From: Paenirhodobacter ferrireducens
GTDB taxonomy: Bacteria > Pseudomonadota > Alphaproteobacteria > Rhodobacterales > Rhodobacteraceae
Assembly (NCBI RefSeq): GCF_004022265.1
Contig: NZ_SAVB01000002.1
Span: forward strand, 1 to 64,000
Reading direction: 5' to 3'
Length of the DNA: 64,000 bases
Part shown: positions 44,542 to 53,595 of the stretch, piece after piece
How positions within the stretch are numbered: the stretch's first letter is position 1
Layout of the letters: every line of letters begins with the position of its first letter
Translations under genes and position numbers: made by a program
Notes under the pieces: model-generated
Told to the model about the DNA's origin: nothing
What the model saw: the letters and a program-made list of their open reading frames with translations, nothing else
Databases searched by the model: none

Positions 44542-45643
44542 GACGGTTCGGGTCGAGCTGGGATCGAGGTCCTATGACGTGCGTCTCGGCGCGGGGCTGA
44601 TCGCCGGGGCCGGCGCCGAGATCGCGCCGCTTCTGCGCCGTCCGCGCGTTGCGGTGATCACCGACGAGACGGTCGGCGCGCTGCATCTTGACGCGCTGCG
44701 CGCAGGGCTTGGGGACATCGAGATGGTGTCGCTCGCCCTGCCGGCGGGCGAGGGCACGAAATGCTGGGCCTCGCTCGAGCGCGCCTGCGAATGGCTTCTG
44801 GAACAGAAGGTCGAGCGCAAGGACGTGGTCATCGCCTTCGGCGGGGGCGTGATCGGCGATCTCGTCGGCTTTGCCGCCGCGATCCTGCGCCGCGGCGTGC
44901 GCTTCGTGCAGATCCCGACGACGCTGCTCGCCCAGGTCGACAGCTCGGTCGGCGGCAAGACCGGCATCAACGTCAAGGCCGGCAAGAACCTGATCGGCGC
45001 CTTCCATCAGCCCTCGCTGGTGCTTGCGGACATCGCGCTTCTGGGCACGCTCACCGCGCGCGATTTCCTCGCGGGCTATGGCGAGGTGGTGAAATACGGG
45101 CTGCTGGGCGACCCGCTCTTCTTCGAATGGCTCGAGGACATGGGGCCGAAGCTCGCCGCGGGCGACCTCGCGGCGCGGCAGATGGCGGTGAAGCGCTCGG
45201 TCGAGATGAAGGCCGAGATCGTTGCGCGCGACGAGACGGAAGAGGGCGACCGCGCCCTGCTGAACCTTGGCCACACCTTCTGTCACGCGCTCGAGGCGGC
45301 GACGGGCTATGGCGACCGGCTCTTGCATGGCGAGGGCGTGGCGATCGGCTGCGCGCTCGCCTTCGAGCTGAGCCAGCGGCTTGGCCTGTGCAGCCAGGAG
45401 GCGCCGTCGCGGGTGCGCGCGCATCTCAAGGCGATGGGGATGAAGACGGATCTCGCCGACATCCCGGGCGATCTGCCCGATGCCGAGGGGCTCATTGCGC
45501 TGATGGCACAGGACAAGAAGGTGCTCGACGGCAAGATGCGCTTCATCCTCGCGCGCGGCATCGGCGAGGCTTTCGTCACCTCGGACGTGCCGCACGACGT
45601 GCTGAAGCGGCTGCTCGAGGAGGCGCTCGCGGCGCGCGGCTGA
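44534..45643 (+). CDS. aroB: 3-dehydroquinate synthase
   Basis: A 369-residue NAD- and zinc-dependent enzyme of the shikimate pathway. Visible motifs are the glycine-rich AFGGGVIGDLVGFAA, IPTTLLAQVDSSVGGKTGIN, and the zinc ligands around GHTFCHALEA and HGEGVAIGCAL. The start overlaps the aroK stop; the two form the aroKB operon. The length is standard. Confidence 0.96.
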   Translation: MRETVRVELGSRSYDVRLGAGLIAGAGAEIAPLLRRPRVAVITDETVGALHLDALRAGLGDIEMVSLALPAGEGTKCWASLERACEWLLEQKVERKDVVIAFGGGVIGDLVGFAAAILRRGVRFVQIPTTLLAQVDSSVGGKTGINVKAGKNLIGAFHQPSLVLADIALLGTLTARDFLAGYGEVVKYGLLGDPLFFEWLEDMGPKLAAGDLAARQMAVKRSVEMKAEIVARDETEEGDRALLNLGHTFCHALEAATGYGDRLLHGEGVAIGCALAFELSQRLGLCSQEAPSRVRAHLKAMGMKTDLADIPGDLPDAEGLIALMAQDKKVLDGKMRFILARGIGEAFVTSDVPHDVLKRLLEEALAARG

Positions 45644-45653
45644 GAGCCGGGCA

Positions 45654-45791
45654 GGGGGCGCTGCCCCCTCGGGCTTCGCCCTCACCCCCGGGATATTTGC
45701 GGCAATTGGAAGCGGAAGACCCTTTGCGCTTTCTCCTTTCCGGAAATACCTCGGGGGTGAATTGGCGCAGCCAAGAGGGGGCAGCGCCCCC
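45654..45791. repeat. Intergenic long inverted repeat, GC-rich with nested hairpins
   Basis: Arms at 45654-45697 and 45744-45791 match imperfectly in inverted orientation: both hold GGGGGCGCTGCCCCC, then TCACCCCCG, then the GGGATATTT / GAGGTATTT end. Each arm is itself palindromic. This layout is like dispersed intergenic repeats of Rhodobacterales. It lies between the convergent aroB and peroxiredoxin genes and could also act as an aroB terminator. Confidence 0.75.
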
Positions 45792-45822
45792 TTGCGCCCG
45801 CGCCCGGCATGCACGGCGGATG

Positions 45823-45853
45823 AAAAAGGGCCGGAGGTTTCCCTCCGGCCCTT
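45823..45853 (-). terminator. Intrinsic terminator of the peroxiredoxin gene
   Basis: On the minus strand a ten-base-pair stem (GGGCCGGAGG with CCTCCGGCCC, loop GAAA) is followed by five thymidines. It is 43 bp beyond the stop of the peroxiredoxin gene. Confidence 0.9.
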
Positions 45854-45895
45854 CCCGTTCGCGCCCTTTCCCGGGGGCGCGACAGCGGTGACGAC

Positions 45896-46444
45896 TCAGG
45901 CCGCCTGTTCCTTGCCGGCTTCGCGCAGCCAGCCCAGAACGGTTTCCGGCGAGGACACGCCGTAGGGGTCATCCGGGCAATTGTCCATCAGGCCGGGTTC
46001 CTCGAACCAGGCCTCGACCACACCGTCGTTGACCACCGCGGCATAGCGCCACGAGCGCAGACCGAAGCCGAGGTTGTCCTTGCGCACCAGCATGCCGACG
46101 CGACGGGTGAACTCGCCCGAGCCGTCCGGGATCACGGCGACATTCTCAAGCCCCTGAGCCTTCGCCCACTGGTTCATCACGAAGCTGTCGTTGACCGCAA
46201 GGCAGTAGATCGCGTCGATGCCGAGCGCGGCGAAATCGCCGAAGCCCTTCTCGTAGCCCGGCAGCTGGTAGGTCGAGCAGGTCGGGGTGAAGGCGCCCGG
46301 CAGCGCGAAGAGTACGACGCGCTTGCCCGCGAAGTAATCGGCGGTGGTCTTGTCCTCCCAGCGGAACGGGTTCGGGCCGCCGACGCTCTCGTCGCGGACG
46401 CGGGTGTGGAAGGTGACTTCGGGAAGCTTGGAACCAGCCTGCAT
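45896..46444 (-). CDS. Peroxiredoxin (Prx5 type)
   Basis: A 182-residue thiol peroxidase. The peroxidatic cysteine lies in PGAFTPTCSTYQLPGY, the Prx5 signature, with FRWEDKTTADYFAGK before and WRYAAVVNDG later. It reduces peroxides with glutathione or thioredoxin. The ATG at 46444 has a good GGAGAG site eight bases upstream; longer starts are not supported. It is monocistronic, with its own terminator, between the aroB end and aqpZ. Confidence 0.93.
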   Translation of the reverse strand: MQAGSKLPEVTFHTRVRDESVGGPNPFRWEDKTTADYFAGKRVVLFALPGAFTPTCSTYQLPGYEKGFGDFAALGIDAIYCLAVNDSFVMNQWAKAQGLENVAVIPDGSGEFTRRVGMLVRKDNLGFGLRSWRYAAVVNDGVVEAWFEEPGLMDNCPDDPYGVSSPETVLGWLREAGKEQAA

Positions 46445-46560
46445 GGGTCTCTCCTGATCTGGCATTTTCTGGAATCGTTCTAAGACAACGATAGTCCCGT
46501 CACAATGGCTGACCTTGCACTTGCAGCGAAAAAAGGCTGCGCCGCGGCGAAGTGCGCATG

Positions 46561-46587
46561 AAAAACGGGCGGCCAGGCCGCCCGTTT
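46561..46587 (-). terminator. Intrinsic terminator of aqpZ
   Basis: On the minus strand, CGGGCGGCC and GGCCGCCCG form a nine-pair stem with a one-base loop core, followed by TTTTT. It starts 23 bp after the aqpZ stop. Confidence 0.88.
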
Positions 46588-46609
46588 CGGGTCTTGCGGG
46601 GAAGCGGGT

Positions 46610-47293
46610 TCAGGCCTCGGCGCTGGTCAGCCCGGCGCGATGCGCGATTCCGGCAAGCGCACCGCCGACCAGCGGCGCGACGATGAAGAGCCACAGCTGC
46701 GCGAGCGCCGTGCCGCCGACGAAGAGCGCCGGCCCGATCGAACGCGCGGGGTTCACCGAAACGCCGGTGACGTCGATGCCGACCAGGTGGATGCCGGTGA
46801 GGGTGAGGCCGATGGCAAGGCCGGCAAAGCCCGCCGGCGCGCCGGCGCCGGTCACGCCGAGGATCACGGTGACGAAGAGGAAGGTCGCCACCGTTTCAAA
46901 AACCAGTGCAGCGCCCATCGAATAGCCACCATTGTAGCCGAGGCCGAAACCATTCTGGCCAAGCCCGTTCGTCGCGATCGCGTAATCGGCCTTGCCGGTG
47001 GCGATCACATAGATCGCGAAGGCGCCGACGATCGCGCCGAAAATCTGTGCGACGACATAGGTCAGGAACTCGGCCGCGCTCATCCGGCCGGCGAGCAGCA
47101 CGCCGAGCGAGACCGCGGGGTTGAGATGCGCGCCCGAGATCGCACCAAGCCCGTAGGCTGCGGCGACGATCGACAAACCGAAGGCGATCGCGATGCCCTG
47201 CATGCCGATATGACTGCCCATCAGCACCGCCGAGCCCACGCCGAAGAACACCAAGATGAAGGTGCCGAGGAATTCTGCCGTTGCTTTCTTCAT
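46610..47293 (-). CDS. aqpZ: Aquaporin Z
   Basis: A 227-residue water channel with six membrane helices and the two NPA half-helices, SGAHLNPAVSLG and TGVSVNPARSIGPAL. The arginine after the second NPA and the FLGTFILVFFGVGSAV start are typical of AqpZ rather than glycerol facilitators. ATG 47293 begins the conserved N-terminus. It is divergent from lipA across 249 bp; that space holds no gene I recognise. Confidence 0.95.
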   Translation of the reverse strand: MKKATAEFLGTFILVFFGVGSAVLMGSHIGMQGIAIAFGLSIVAAAYGLGAISGAHLNPAVSLGVLLAGRMSAAEFLTYVVAQIFGAIVGAFAIYVIATGKADYAIATNGLGQNGFGLGYNGGYSMGAALVFETVATFLFVTVILGVTGAGAPAGFAGLAIGLTLTGIHLVGIDVTGVSVNPARSIGPALFVGGTALAQLWLFIVAPLVGGALAGIAHRAGLTSAEA

Positions 47294-47542
47294 GGAATGA
47301 TCTGTCCCTTTACGTTTCACCAAACTACCGCTGGCAGGGCCGCGCGGCCGCATACAGGCGCCGAGTATGGTGGAATTCGGGGCCCGTGTTAGTGGGAAAG
47401 CTGCACCCGCGCTCCCCAGGTCCTGTAACGTCATCCTTGCCGCAAGGGCCGGTCCGCATCGCGAGGGGCGGGGACTGACGCGCGCGGAAATTGCATCCCG
47501 GGCAGTTTCATCCTATGTGAGGGGCACCTACGATCGGAAAGG

Positions 47543-48502
47543 ATGTCCCCGATGCGCGACCTGAAACTTCCCGGCCAGCGTCACCCCGAGAAGGCGCATC
47601 GTCCCGATCATGCGCAGCCGAAGAAGCCGGACTGGATCCGGGTCAAGGCGCCGACCTCGCAGGGCTACAAGGACACCCGCGAGATCCTGAAGTCGAACAA
47701 GCTGGTCACCGTCTGCGAAGAAGCGGGCTGTCCGAATGTCGGCGAGTGCTGGAGCCAGGGCCACGCCACGATGATGATCATGGGCGAGGTCTGCACCCGC
47801 GGCTGTTCCTTCTGCAACGTCGCGACCGGCCGGCCCGACGCGCTCGACGTGTTCGAGCCGGGGCGCGTCGCCCATGCCGTGCAGACGCTTGGCCTGAAGC
47901 ATGTCGTCATCACCTCGGTCGACCGCGACGATCTCGAGGATGGCGGCGCCGAGCATTTCGCCCAGACGATCCGCGCCGTGCGCCACCGCGCACCCGACAC
48001 CACGATCGAGATCCTGACCCCCGACTTCCTGAAATGCCGCCCCGAGGCGCTGGAAAAGGTGGTCGAGGCGCGTCCCGACGTGTTCAACCACAACCTCGAG
48101 ACGGTGCCGGGGCTCTACCCCGAGGTGCGTCCGGGCGCGCGCTACTTCCATTCGCTGCGGCTGCTGCAGCGGGTGAAGGAGCTCGATCCGGGCATGTTCA
48201 CCAAGTCGGGGATCATGGTCGGGCTGGGTGAGAGCGCGATGGAGGTGAAGCAGGTGATGGACGACATGCGCGCCGCCGATATCGACTTCCTGACCATCGG
48301 CCAATATCTGCAGCCGACGCCCAAGCACCATGCCGTCGACCGTTTCGTGACGCCCGACGAGTTCGGGGAGTACGAGCGCTCCGCCTATGGTAAGGGCTTC
48401 CTGATGGTCTCGGCGACGCCGCTGACCCGCTCGAGCTATCACGCCGGTGACGACTTCGCCCGGCTGCGCGCGGCCCGTCTCGAGAAGCTCGGCCGCGGCT
48501 GA
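47543..48502 (+). CDS. lipA: Lipoyl synthase
   Basis: A 319-residue radical-SAM enzyme that inserts two sulfurs into octanoyl chains on lipoyl domains. The auxiliary cluster cysteines are in [13 protein letters not shown], the radical-SAM CX3CX2C in [10 protein letters not shown], and the C-terminal RSSYHAG serine is present. It is a stand-alone gene with a terminator 85 bp downstream. The assignment is certain. Confidence 0.97.
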   Translation: MSPMRDLKLPGQRHPEKAHRPDHAQPKKPDWIRVKAPTSQGYKDTREILKSNKLVTVCEEAGCPNVGECWSQGHATMMIMGEVCTRGCSFCNVATGRPDALDVFEPGRVAHAVQTLGLKHVVITSVDRDDLEDGGAEHFAQTIRAVRHRAPDTTIEILTPDFLKCRPEALEKVVEARPDVFNHNLETVPGLYPEVRPGARYFHSLRLLQRVKELDPGMFTKSGIMVGLGESAMEVKQVMDDMRAADIDFLTIGQYLQPTPKHHAVDRFVTPDEFGEYERSAYGKGFLMVSATPLTRSSYHAGDDFARLRAARLEKLGRG

Positions 48503-48587
48503 GCCGAGGGCCAGTGCCGCCCGCACCGCGGCGCGGCAGACGGTCTTGGCGGCCAGGTTCCAAAAACGTGATTCGGCGTGAGCCGGA

Positions 48588-48616
48588 GGGGCAGGGCGAC
48601 AAACCCTGCCCCGTTT
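48588..48616 (+). terminator. Intrinsic terminator of lipA
   Basis: GGGGCAGGG and CCCTGCCCC form a nine-pair stem around the loop CGACAAA, followed by GTTTCG. The short thymidine run makes it moderate in strength. Confidence 0.78.
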
Positions 48617-49301
48617 CGCATTTGAAGTTGATTTGTGCACAATCGATCGGGACGGATTGTTCCCGAATGGCGATGAAATAGATCCTGTTTCGGAAACGAA
48701 TGATGCTGTTCATTGTTTCTTAATCATGCGCGGATTTCGGTCTGGCATCGGGGCTGGCAAGCGGCAGTCGGGTGCGGCTGTGTCGGTTAATGATTGGTAA
48801 AGAAGGCAAAGCTGCGCTTCCGGGGGCGCCGCAATGATGCCGGAAACGGAAACAATCCCGCGCCGAGGGAGGAGGAGATTTTCGCAATTGCGGCGAGCCG
48901 CAGCGGAACCCCGCCTGAAATTTGGCAAGAATAAGGCAAGTTTGCCCTTTTCCGGAGGTCGGATGGGGCGCTATCACCGGGCTGCCCAACTGGGGGGCAA
49001 CGGGCCGCGGGGGCGGCCAGGTTACGGTGATGCATCCGCTGATGCGCACTGGTTCGTGAATGGTGCTGCCAATGTTCGGGGGCAGCTTTGGCCCCGAAAC
49101 GCCTTTGAAATGACGTCGAGGTCGTCACCCGCGCATTTGCGGGATGGTCCATTGCACCCCGAACCCGCGCGTTGACGCATAGCTGCGCCGTGAGAATCGT
49201 CCGGAGGATCGCGAGAGACTCCGGTGTGTGTCACAGGCGTCGCCGTTGCGCGCCGAGGGAAAGCCGGGCCGCAAGGTCCGGCGGGCGAAGGAGAGGCTGC
49301 C
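48617..49301 (+). other. Non-coding space upstream of the first RTX-Hint gene
   Basis: About 685 bp without a convincing gene. The part at 48610-48810 is AT-richer than its surroundings and includes a near-CtrA pattern, TTAA-N7-TAAA, at 48787-48801. Short open frames here (for example 48834-49175) have basic low-complexity content, no ribosome site and no recognisable motif, so none is called. It may hold a long leader and the promoter of the RTX gene. The AAGGAGAGG at 49290-49298 is the ribosome site of that gene. Confidence 0.6.
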
Positions 49302-52300
49302 ATGACCTGGATTATCAGCAATCACGATCCGGTTGCGCGCGACGATACCGCGAGCACCGCCTACAACACGGCGGTGACGATCAACGTGCTCGCGAACGAC
49401 TATGACCCCGATTGCGACCGGATCAGCATCTCCGGCACGCCGACGGCGAGCCACGGCACGGTTGCGGTGAACCCGGACGGCTCGATCACCTTCACCCCCG
49501 CCGCGGGCTTCTCGGGCGAGGCGACGATCACCTATCAGATCTCGGATGGCCACGGCGGCTATGACACCGCCACCGCCACCGTCACCGTCTGCGAGCCGAC
49601 CTCGGACGGCATCGTCTCGGGCACCACGGGTGACGATCTGATCGACCTCGCCTATACCGGCGACCCCGACGGCGACAGGATCGACCACAATGATGCGATC
49701 CTGCCCGGCGAGACCGGCAACGACGACATCGTGCAGGCGGGCGCCGGCAATGACACGGTCCTGGCCGGCGCGGGCAACGACGAGGTCTATGGCCAGGACG
49801 GCAACGACAGCCTCGATGGCGGGGCGGGCGACGACTATCTCTCGGGCGGCAAGGGCGATGACACGCTCCACGGCGGGGCCGGCAACGACACTTTCGAGGG
49901 CAACCAGGGCCTCGACCTGATCGACTATTCGGACTCGACCGGCGGCGTCTCGGTCGACCTCGCGACCGGCGTGCTCTCGGGCGGTGACGCCGCGGGCGAC
50001 TCGATCGCCGGCGGCATCGACGGGGTGATCGGCTCGGCCTATGGCGACAGCCTGGTGGGCTTCGACCAGCAGGGCACGACGACGGCCGACACCTTCACCA
50101 ACGTCTTCTACGGTAATGGCGGCGACGACACGATCGCCGGCGCTGGCGGTGACGACAGCCTGTACGGCGGCTCGGGCAATGACTCCATCGAGGGCGGCGC
50201 GGGCAACGATTACATCGAGGGCGATGGCGGCGACACCACGGGGGCGGGCGCGGGCGCGGCGCTGACCCTCGACTGGTCGGATTTCGGCAGCTCGGGCTGT
50301 GGCATTTCGAACGGCGCCACCGCCGACATGGGCGGCGTGACCGTCACCTTCGGTTTCGAGGCGCAGGATCAGGGCGCCACCGCGACCGTCACCAACGAGA
50401 CGCAATATGTCGAAAGCGGCGACGGGCTGTCCTCCTCGGGCGGGCTGCGGCTTTACGGCTGCGGCGGCGAGGGCGGGATCGACAACACCTCGACCACCAC
50501 GCTGAGCTTCGCCTCGAACGACGCCGCCTATGGCGATGCGATCTCGAACGTCTCGTTCCGGATCAACGATCTCGATCAGGGCACCAGCTCGGATTACCAC
50601 CGCGATATCGTCACGGTTTACGCCTATGATGCGAACGGCAACCTGCTGCCGGTGACCTACACGCCCGAGGGCGGGCAGACCGTCTCGGGCAATACCGTGA
50701 CCGGTCAGAACGTCGACAACGGCTCGCTGACCTCTGCCTCGCAGGCGGGCTCGGTGTTGGTGCAGATCGAGGGCAACGTCGCACGCATCGTGATCGATTA
50801 CGACAACGGCGGCCCGACCGACCAGGCGATCACCATCACCGACATCACCGCCACCACCACCGCGGCGACCGATGACGAAGAGGGCAACGACACGCTTCTG
50901 GGCGGCGAGGGCGATGACACCATCCTCGGCCAGGGCGGCAACGACCTGATCGCGGGCGGGGCCGGGGCGGACCACCTCTCGGGCGGCGACGACCGCGACA
51001 CCTTCCTTGTCGGCTCGGCCGCGGAGGGCGTGGGCGACCACATCGACGGCGGCGAGGGCGGCGACGATTATGACGTGCTCGACCTCACCGGCGCGGGCCC
51101 GGTCAGCATCGCCTATGACAACGCCAACCCCGAAAACGGCACGGTCAGCTTCCTCGACACCGACGGCAACGTCGTCGGCACGCTCGATTTCGTCAACATC
51201 GAGAACGTGATCACCGACCAGGGCGACGGCTATGTCGAGGGCACCTCGGGCGACGATCTGATCGACACCGCCTATACCGGCGACCCCGAAGGCGACATGA
51301 TCGACCACAATGACGCGATCCTGCCGGGCGATGCGGCAAATGATGACCGGGTTCTGGCCGGCGCCGGCAACGACACCGTCTATGCGGGCCTGGGCGACGA
51401 CACCGTCTGGGGCGACCTCGGCAATGACTCGATCTTCGGCGAGGCGGGCGATGACAGCCTGATCGGCGGCGAGGGGAAAGACACGATCTCGGGCGGCGAG
51501 GGCAACGACACGATCGAGGGCGGCAACGATGCCGACGTGCTCTCGGGCGGGGCGGGCAACGATCTCGTCGATGGCGGCGATGGCGATGACGTCATCACCA
51601 CCGGCCCCGACGGGCTTTCGAACTATGCCCCCGACCGCGGCTATCCGGGCCTGTTCCCGGGCGATACCGATCCCGGGAACGACCGCGACACCGTCTATGG
51701 CGGTGGCGGCAATGACACGATCAGCACCGGCGATGATGCCGATTATGTCGAGGGCGGCACCGGCAATGACTCGATCGACGCGGGCTGCGACGACGACACC
51801 GTGCTGGGCGGCGACGGTAACGACGTCATCGTCGGCGCCGAGGGCTCGGACCTGATCTTCGGCGGCTCGGGCAATGACACCATCTATGGCGGGCTGGCGC
51901 CGGGCTATCCGGATTCGCTGAACGTCCCGGATGCCACCGACCTGCGCCCGGACAACGGCATGGACACGATCCACGGCGGCGACGGCAACGATGTCATCTA
52001 CGGTGCCGATGACAACGACATGCTCTATGGCGACGGCGGCGACGATTACATCGACGGCGGCATCGACAATGACACGATCGAGGGCGGCGAAGGCAATGAC
52101 ACGCTGATCGGCGGCGACGGCGACGACTCCATCGACGGCGGTGCGGCCTCAGACACCATCGACGGCGGTGCCGGCAACGACACGCTGATCGGCGGCGAGG
52201 GCGATGACAGCATCACCGGCGGCGAGGGCGACGACAGCATCGAGGGCGGCACCGGGCAGGACACGATCCACGCCGGCGCCGGCAACGACATCGCCAATGG

Positions 52301-53264
52301 CGGCGACGGCGACGACCGGATCTTCGGCGAGGACGGCGACGACCTGCTCACCGGCGGCCAGGGCCAGGACAGCCTTGACGGCGGCGCCGGCAATGACACG
52401 CTGACCGGCGGGCAGGGCGTCGATACGCTGATCGGTGGCCTTGGCAGCGACACCTTCATCGTCGGCTCGATCGACGACGGCAACCACGACTTCGTCGACG
52501 GCAACGAGGACCCGGACAACTCCGACTGGGACGTGCTCGATCTCAGCGGCGTCGGCCGCGACCACCTGAACATCATCTACACGACGCCCGACCACGAGAA
52601 CGGCACCGTGCAGTTCCTGGATGACTACGGCAACGTCACCGGCTCGATGGAATTCCGCAACATCGAGCAGATCGTGCCCTGCTTCACCCCCGGCACGCTG
52701 GTCGCGACGCCGAAGGGCGAGCGGCTGGTCGAGGAGCTGCAGCCCGGCGACAAGGTCATCACCCGCGACAACGGCATCCAGGAGATCCGCTGGGCCGGCC
52801 GGCGCGACCTGAACCGTGCCGAACTGATGATGGCCCACCACCTGAAGCCGGTGCTGATCCGTGCCGGCGCGCTTGGCAACGGCCTGCCCGAGCGCGACAT
52901 GATGGTCTCGCCGAACCACCGGATGCTGGTCTCGAGCGAGCGCACCGCGCTCTACTTCGAGGAGCACGAGGTGCTGGTCGCGGCGAAGCACCTGGTCGAC
53001 AACATCGGCATCAAGCCGGTCGAGACGCTGGGCACCAGCTACATCCACTTCATGTTCGACCGCCACGAGGTGGTGCTGGCGAACGGCGCCTGGACCGAAA
53101 GCTTCCAGCCCGGCGACCAGGCGCTTGGCGGCATGGGCAATGCGCAGCGGGCGGAGATCTACGAGCTCTTCCCCGAGCTGCAGAACCACGAGGGCCGCAA
53201 GGCCTATGGTGCGGCGCGCAAGACGCTGAAGCGGCACGAGGCGCAGCTGCTGATGCACCGCTGA
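49302..53264 (+). CDS. Large secreted RTX calcium-binding protein with C-terminal Hint domain
   Basis: A 1320-residue protein. Residues 1-105 form an Ig/cadherin-like domain (VNPDGSITFTPAAGFSGEA). RTX nonapeptides (GGxGxDxLx) begin near residue 140, are interrupted at about 325-520 by a beta-rich non-RTX domain, and continue to about 1060. A Hint domain starts with Cys1127 (PCFTPGTLVATP) and holds SPNHRMLVSSE and DRHEVVLANGAWTESFQPGD. RTX proteins are exported unfolded by type I systems and fold on binding calcium. No exporter is in the window and no N-terminal signal is seen. The Hint fold suggests self-processing. A strong AAGGAGAGG supports ATG 49302. Confidence 0.9.
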   Translation: MTWIISNHDPVARDDTASTAYNTAVTINVLANDYDPDCDRISISGTPTASHGTVAVNPDGSITFTPAAGFSGEATITYQISDGHGGYDTATATVTVCEPTSDGIVSGTTGDDLIDLAYTGDPDGDRIDHNDAILPGETGNDDIVQAGAGNDTVLAGAGNDEVYGQDGNDSLDGGAGDDYLSGGKGDDTLHGGAGNDTFEGNQGLDLIDYSDSTGGVSVDLATGVLSGGDAAGDSIAGGIDGVIGSAYGDSLVGFDQQGTTTADTFTNVFYGNGGDDTIAGAGGDDSLYGGSGNDSIEGGAGNDYIEGDGGDTTGAGAGAALTLDWSDFGSSGCGISNGATADMGGVTVTFGFEAQDQGATATVTNETQYVESGDGLSSSGGLRLYGCGGEGGIDNTSTTTLSFASNDAAYGDAISNVSFRINDLDQGTSSDYHRDIVTVYAYDANGNLLPVTYTPEGGQTVSGNTVTGQNVDNGSLTSASQAGSVLVQIEGNVARIVIDYDNGGPTDQAITITDITATTTAATDDEEGNDTLLGGEGDDTILGQGGNDLIAGGAGADHLSGGDDRDTFLVGSAAEGVGDHIDGGEGGDDYDVLDLTGAGPVSIAYDNANPENGTVSFLDTDGNVVGTLDFVNIENVITDQGDGYVEGTSGDDLIDTAYTGDPEGDMIDHNDAILPGDAANDDRVLAGAGNDTVYAGLGDDTVWGDLGNDSIFGEAGDDSLIGGEGKDTISGGEGNDTIEGGNDADVLSGGAGNDLVDGGDGDDVITTGPDGLSNYAPDRGYPGLFPGDTDPGNDRDTVYGGGGNDTISTGDDADYVEGGTGNDSIDAGCDDDTVLGGDGNDVIVGAEGSDLIFGGSGNDTIYGGLAPGYPDSLNVPDATDLRPDNGMDTIHGGDGNDVIYGADDNDMLYGDGGDDYIDGGIDNDTIEGGEGNDTLIGGDGDDSIDGGAASDTIDGGAGNDTLIGGEGDDSITGGEGDDSIEGGTGQDTIHAGAGNDIANGGDGDDRIFGEDGDDLLTGGQGQDSLDGGAGNDTLTGGQGVDTLIGGLGSDTFIVGSIDDGNHDFVDGNEDPDNSDWDVLDLSGVGRDHLNIIYTTPDHENGTVQFLDDYGNVTGSMEFRNIEQIVPCFTPGTLVATPKGERLVEELQPGDKVITRDNGIQEIRWAGRRDLNRAELMMAHHLKPVLIRAGALGNGLPERDMMVSPNHRMLVSSERTALYFEEHEVLVAAKHLVDNIGIKPVETLGTSYIHFMFDRHEVVLANGAWTESFQPGDQALGGMGNAQRAEIYELFPELQNHEGRKAYGAARKTLKRHEAQLLMHR

Positions 53265-53283
53265 GCGGCGCCGGAACGGACAG

Positions 53284-53313
53284 GACGGCGCCCGGGCATC
53301 CTCGGGCGCCGTC
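53284..53313 (+). terminator. Terminator-like hairpin after the first RTX-Hint gene
   Basis: GACGGCGCCCG pairs with CGGGCGCCGTC, an 11-pair perfect stem with an eight-base loop, starting 20 bp after the stop. The following sequence (GTCTTGC) has no real T-run, so efficiency is uncertain. It suggests the RTX genes are transcribed separately. Confidence 0.65.
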
Positions 53314-53510
53314 GTCTTGCGGCGAAACGGCCTGTGGCGATTCGTCACGGATGTGGCGGGAGGAGTGTAGATCGTCGTCATTTTGGAAACGACACTCGGG
53401 CGTTCCCGCGATTGTTTTATGTTCGCCCCAGAAATGCCGCAATATTAACCAGTCGCATAGATAATCGCGTTTTCACCCGTCTGACGTCTTCTCTGCGTCT
53501 GCAAAATGCC

Positions 53511-53525
53511 TTAATGTTTCCTTAA
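53511..53525. promoter_or_regulatory. CtrA-type binding box (TTAA-N7-TTAA)
   Basis: TTAATGTTTCCTTAA matches the CtrA full-site consensus exactly, 71 bp upstream of the second RTX-Hint start. A half-site-like TTAACCAG lies at 53445-53452. Both are in an AT-rich patch (53400-53530) that contrasts with the GC-rich genome. Binding is inferred. Confidence 0.65.
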
Positions 53526-53595
53526 TTCGAGCATCGCGGGCCCAGAGCAGTGTGCACCGTGAGCCGCCCTTCAGCGATCAATTTCGAGGATGCTC

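Noticed and set aside
48834-49175. A 113-codon frame in the space before the first RTX gene
   Set aside because: It is arginine/proline-rich, has no ribosome site and no family resemblance; it is more likely part of a non-coding leader.
49224-49301. An upstream GTG start for the first RTX-Hint gene, adding 26 residues
   Set aside because: The ATG at 49302 has a strong AAGGAGAGG site, and the other two Hint genes also start with short MAxxx or MTxxx sequences.
49125-51974. A 949-codon open frame on the minus strand across the largest RTX gene
   Set aside because: It is antisense to a repetitive GC-rich gene; its sequence is valine/alanine/arginine-rich with periodic composition mirroring the nonapeptides and no recognisable domain. 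Such frames arise because GC-rich third positions suppress stop codons.
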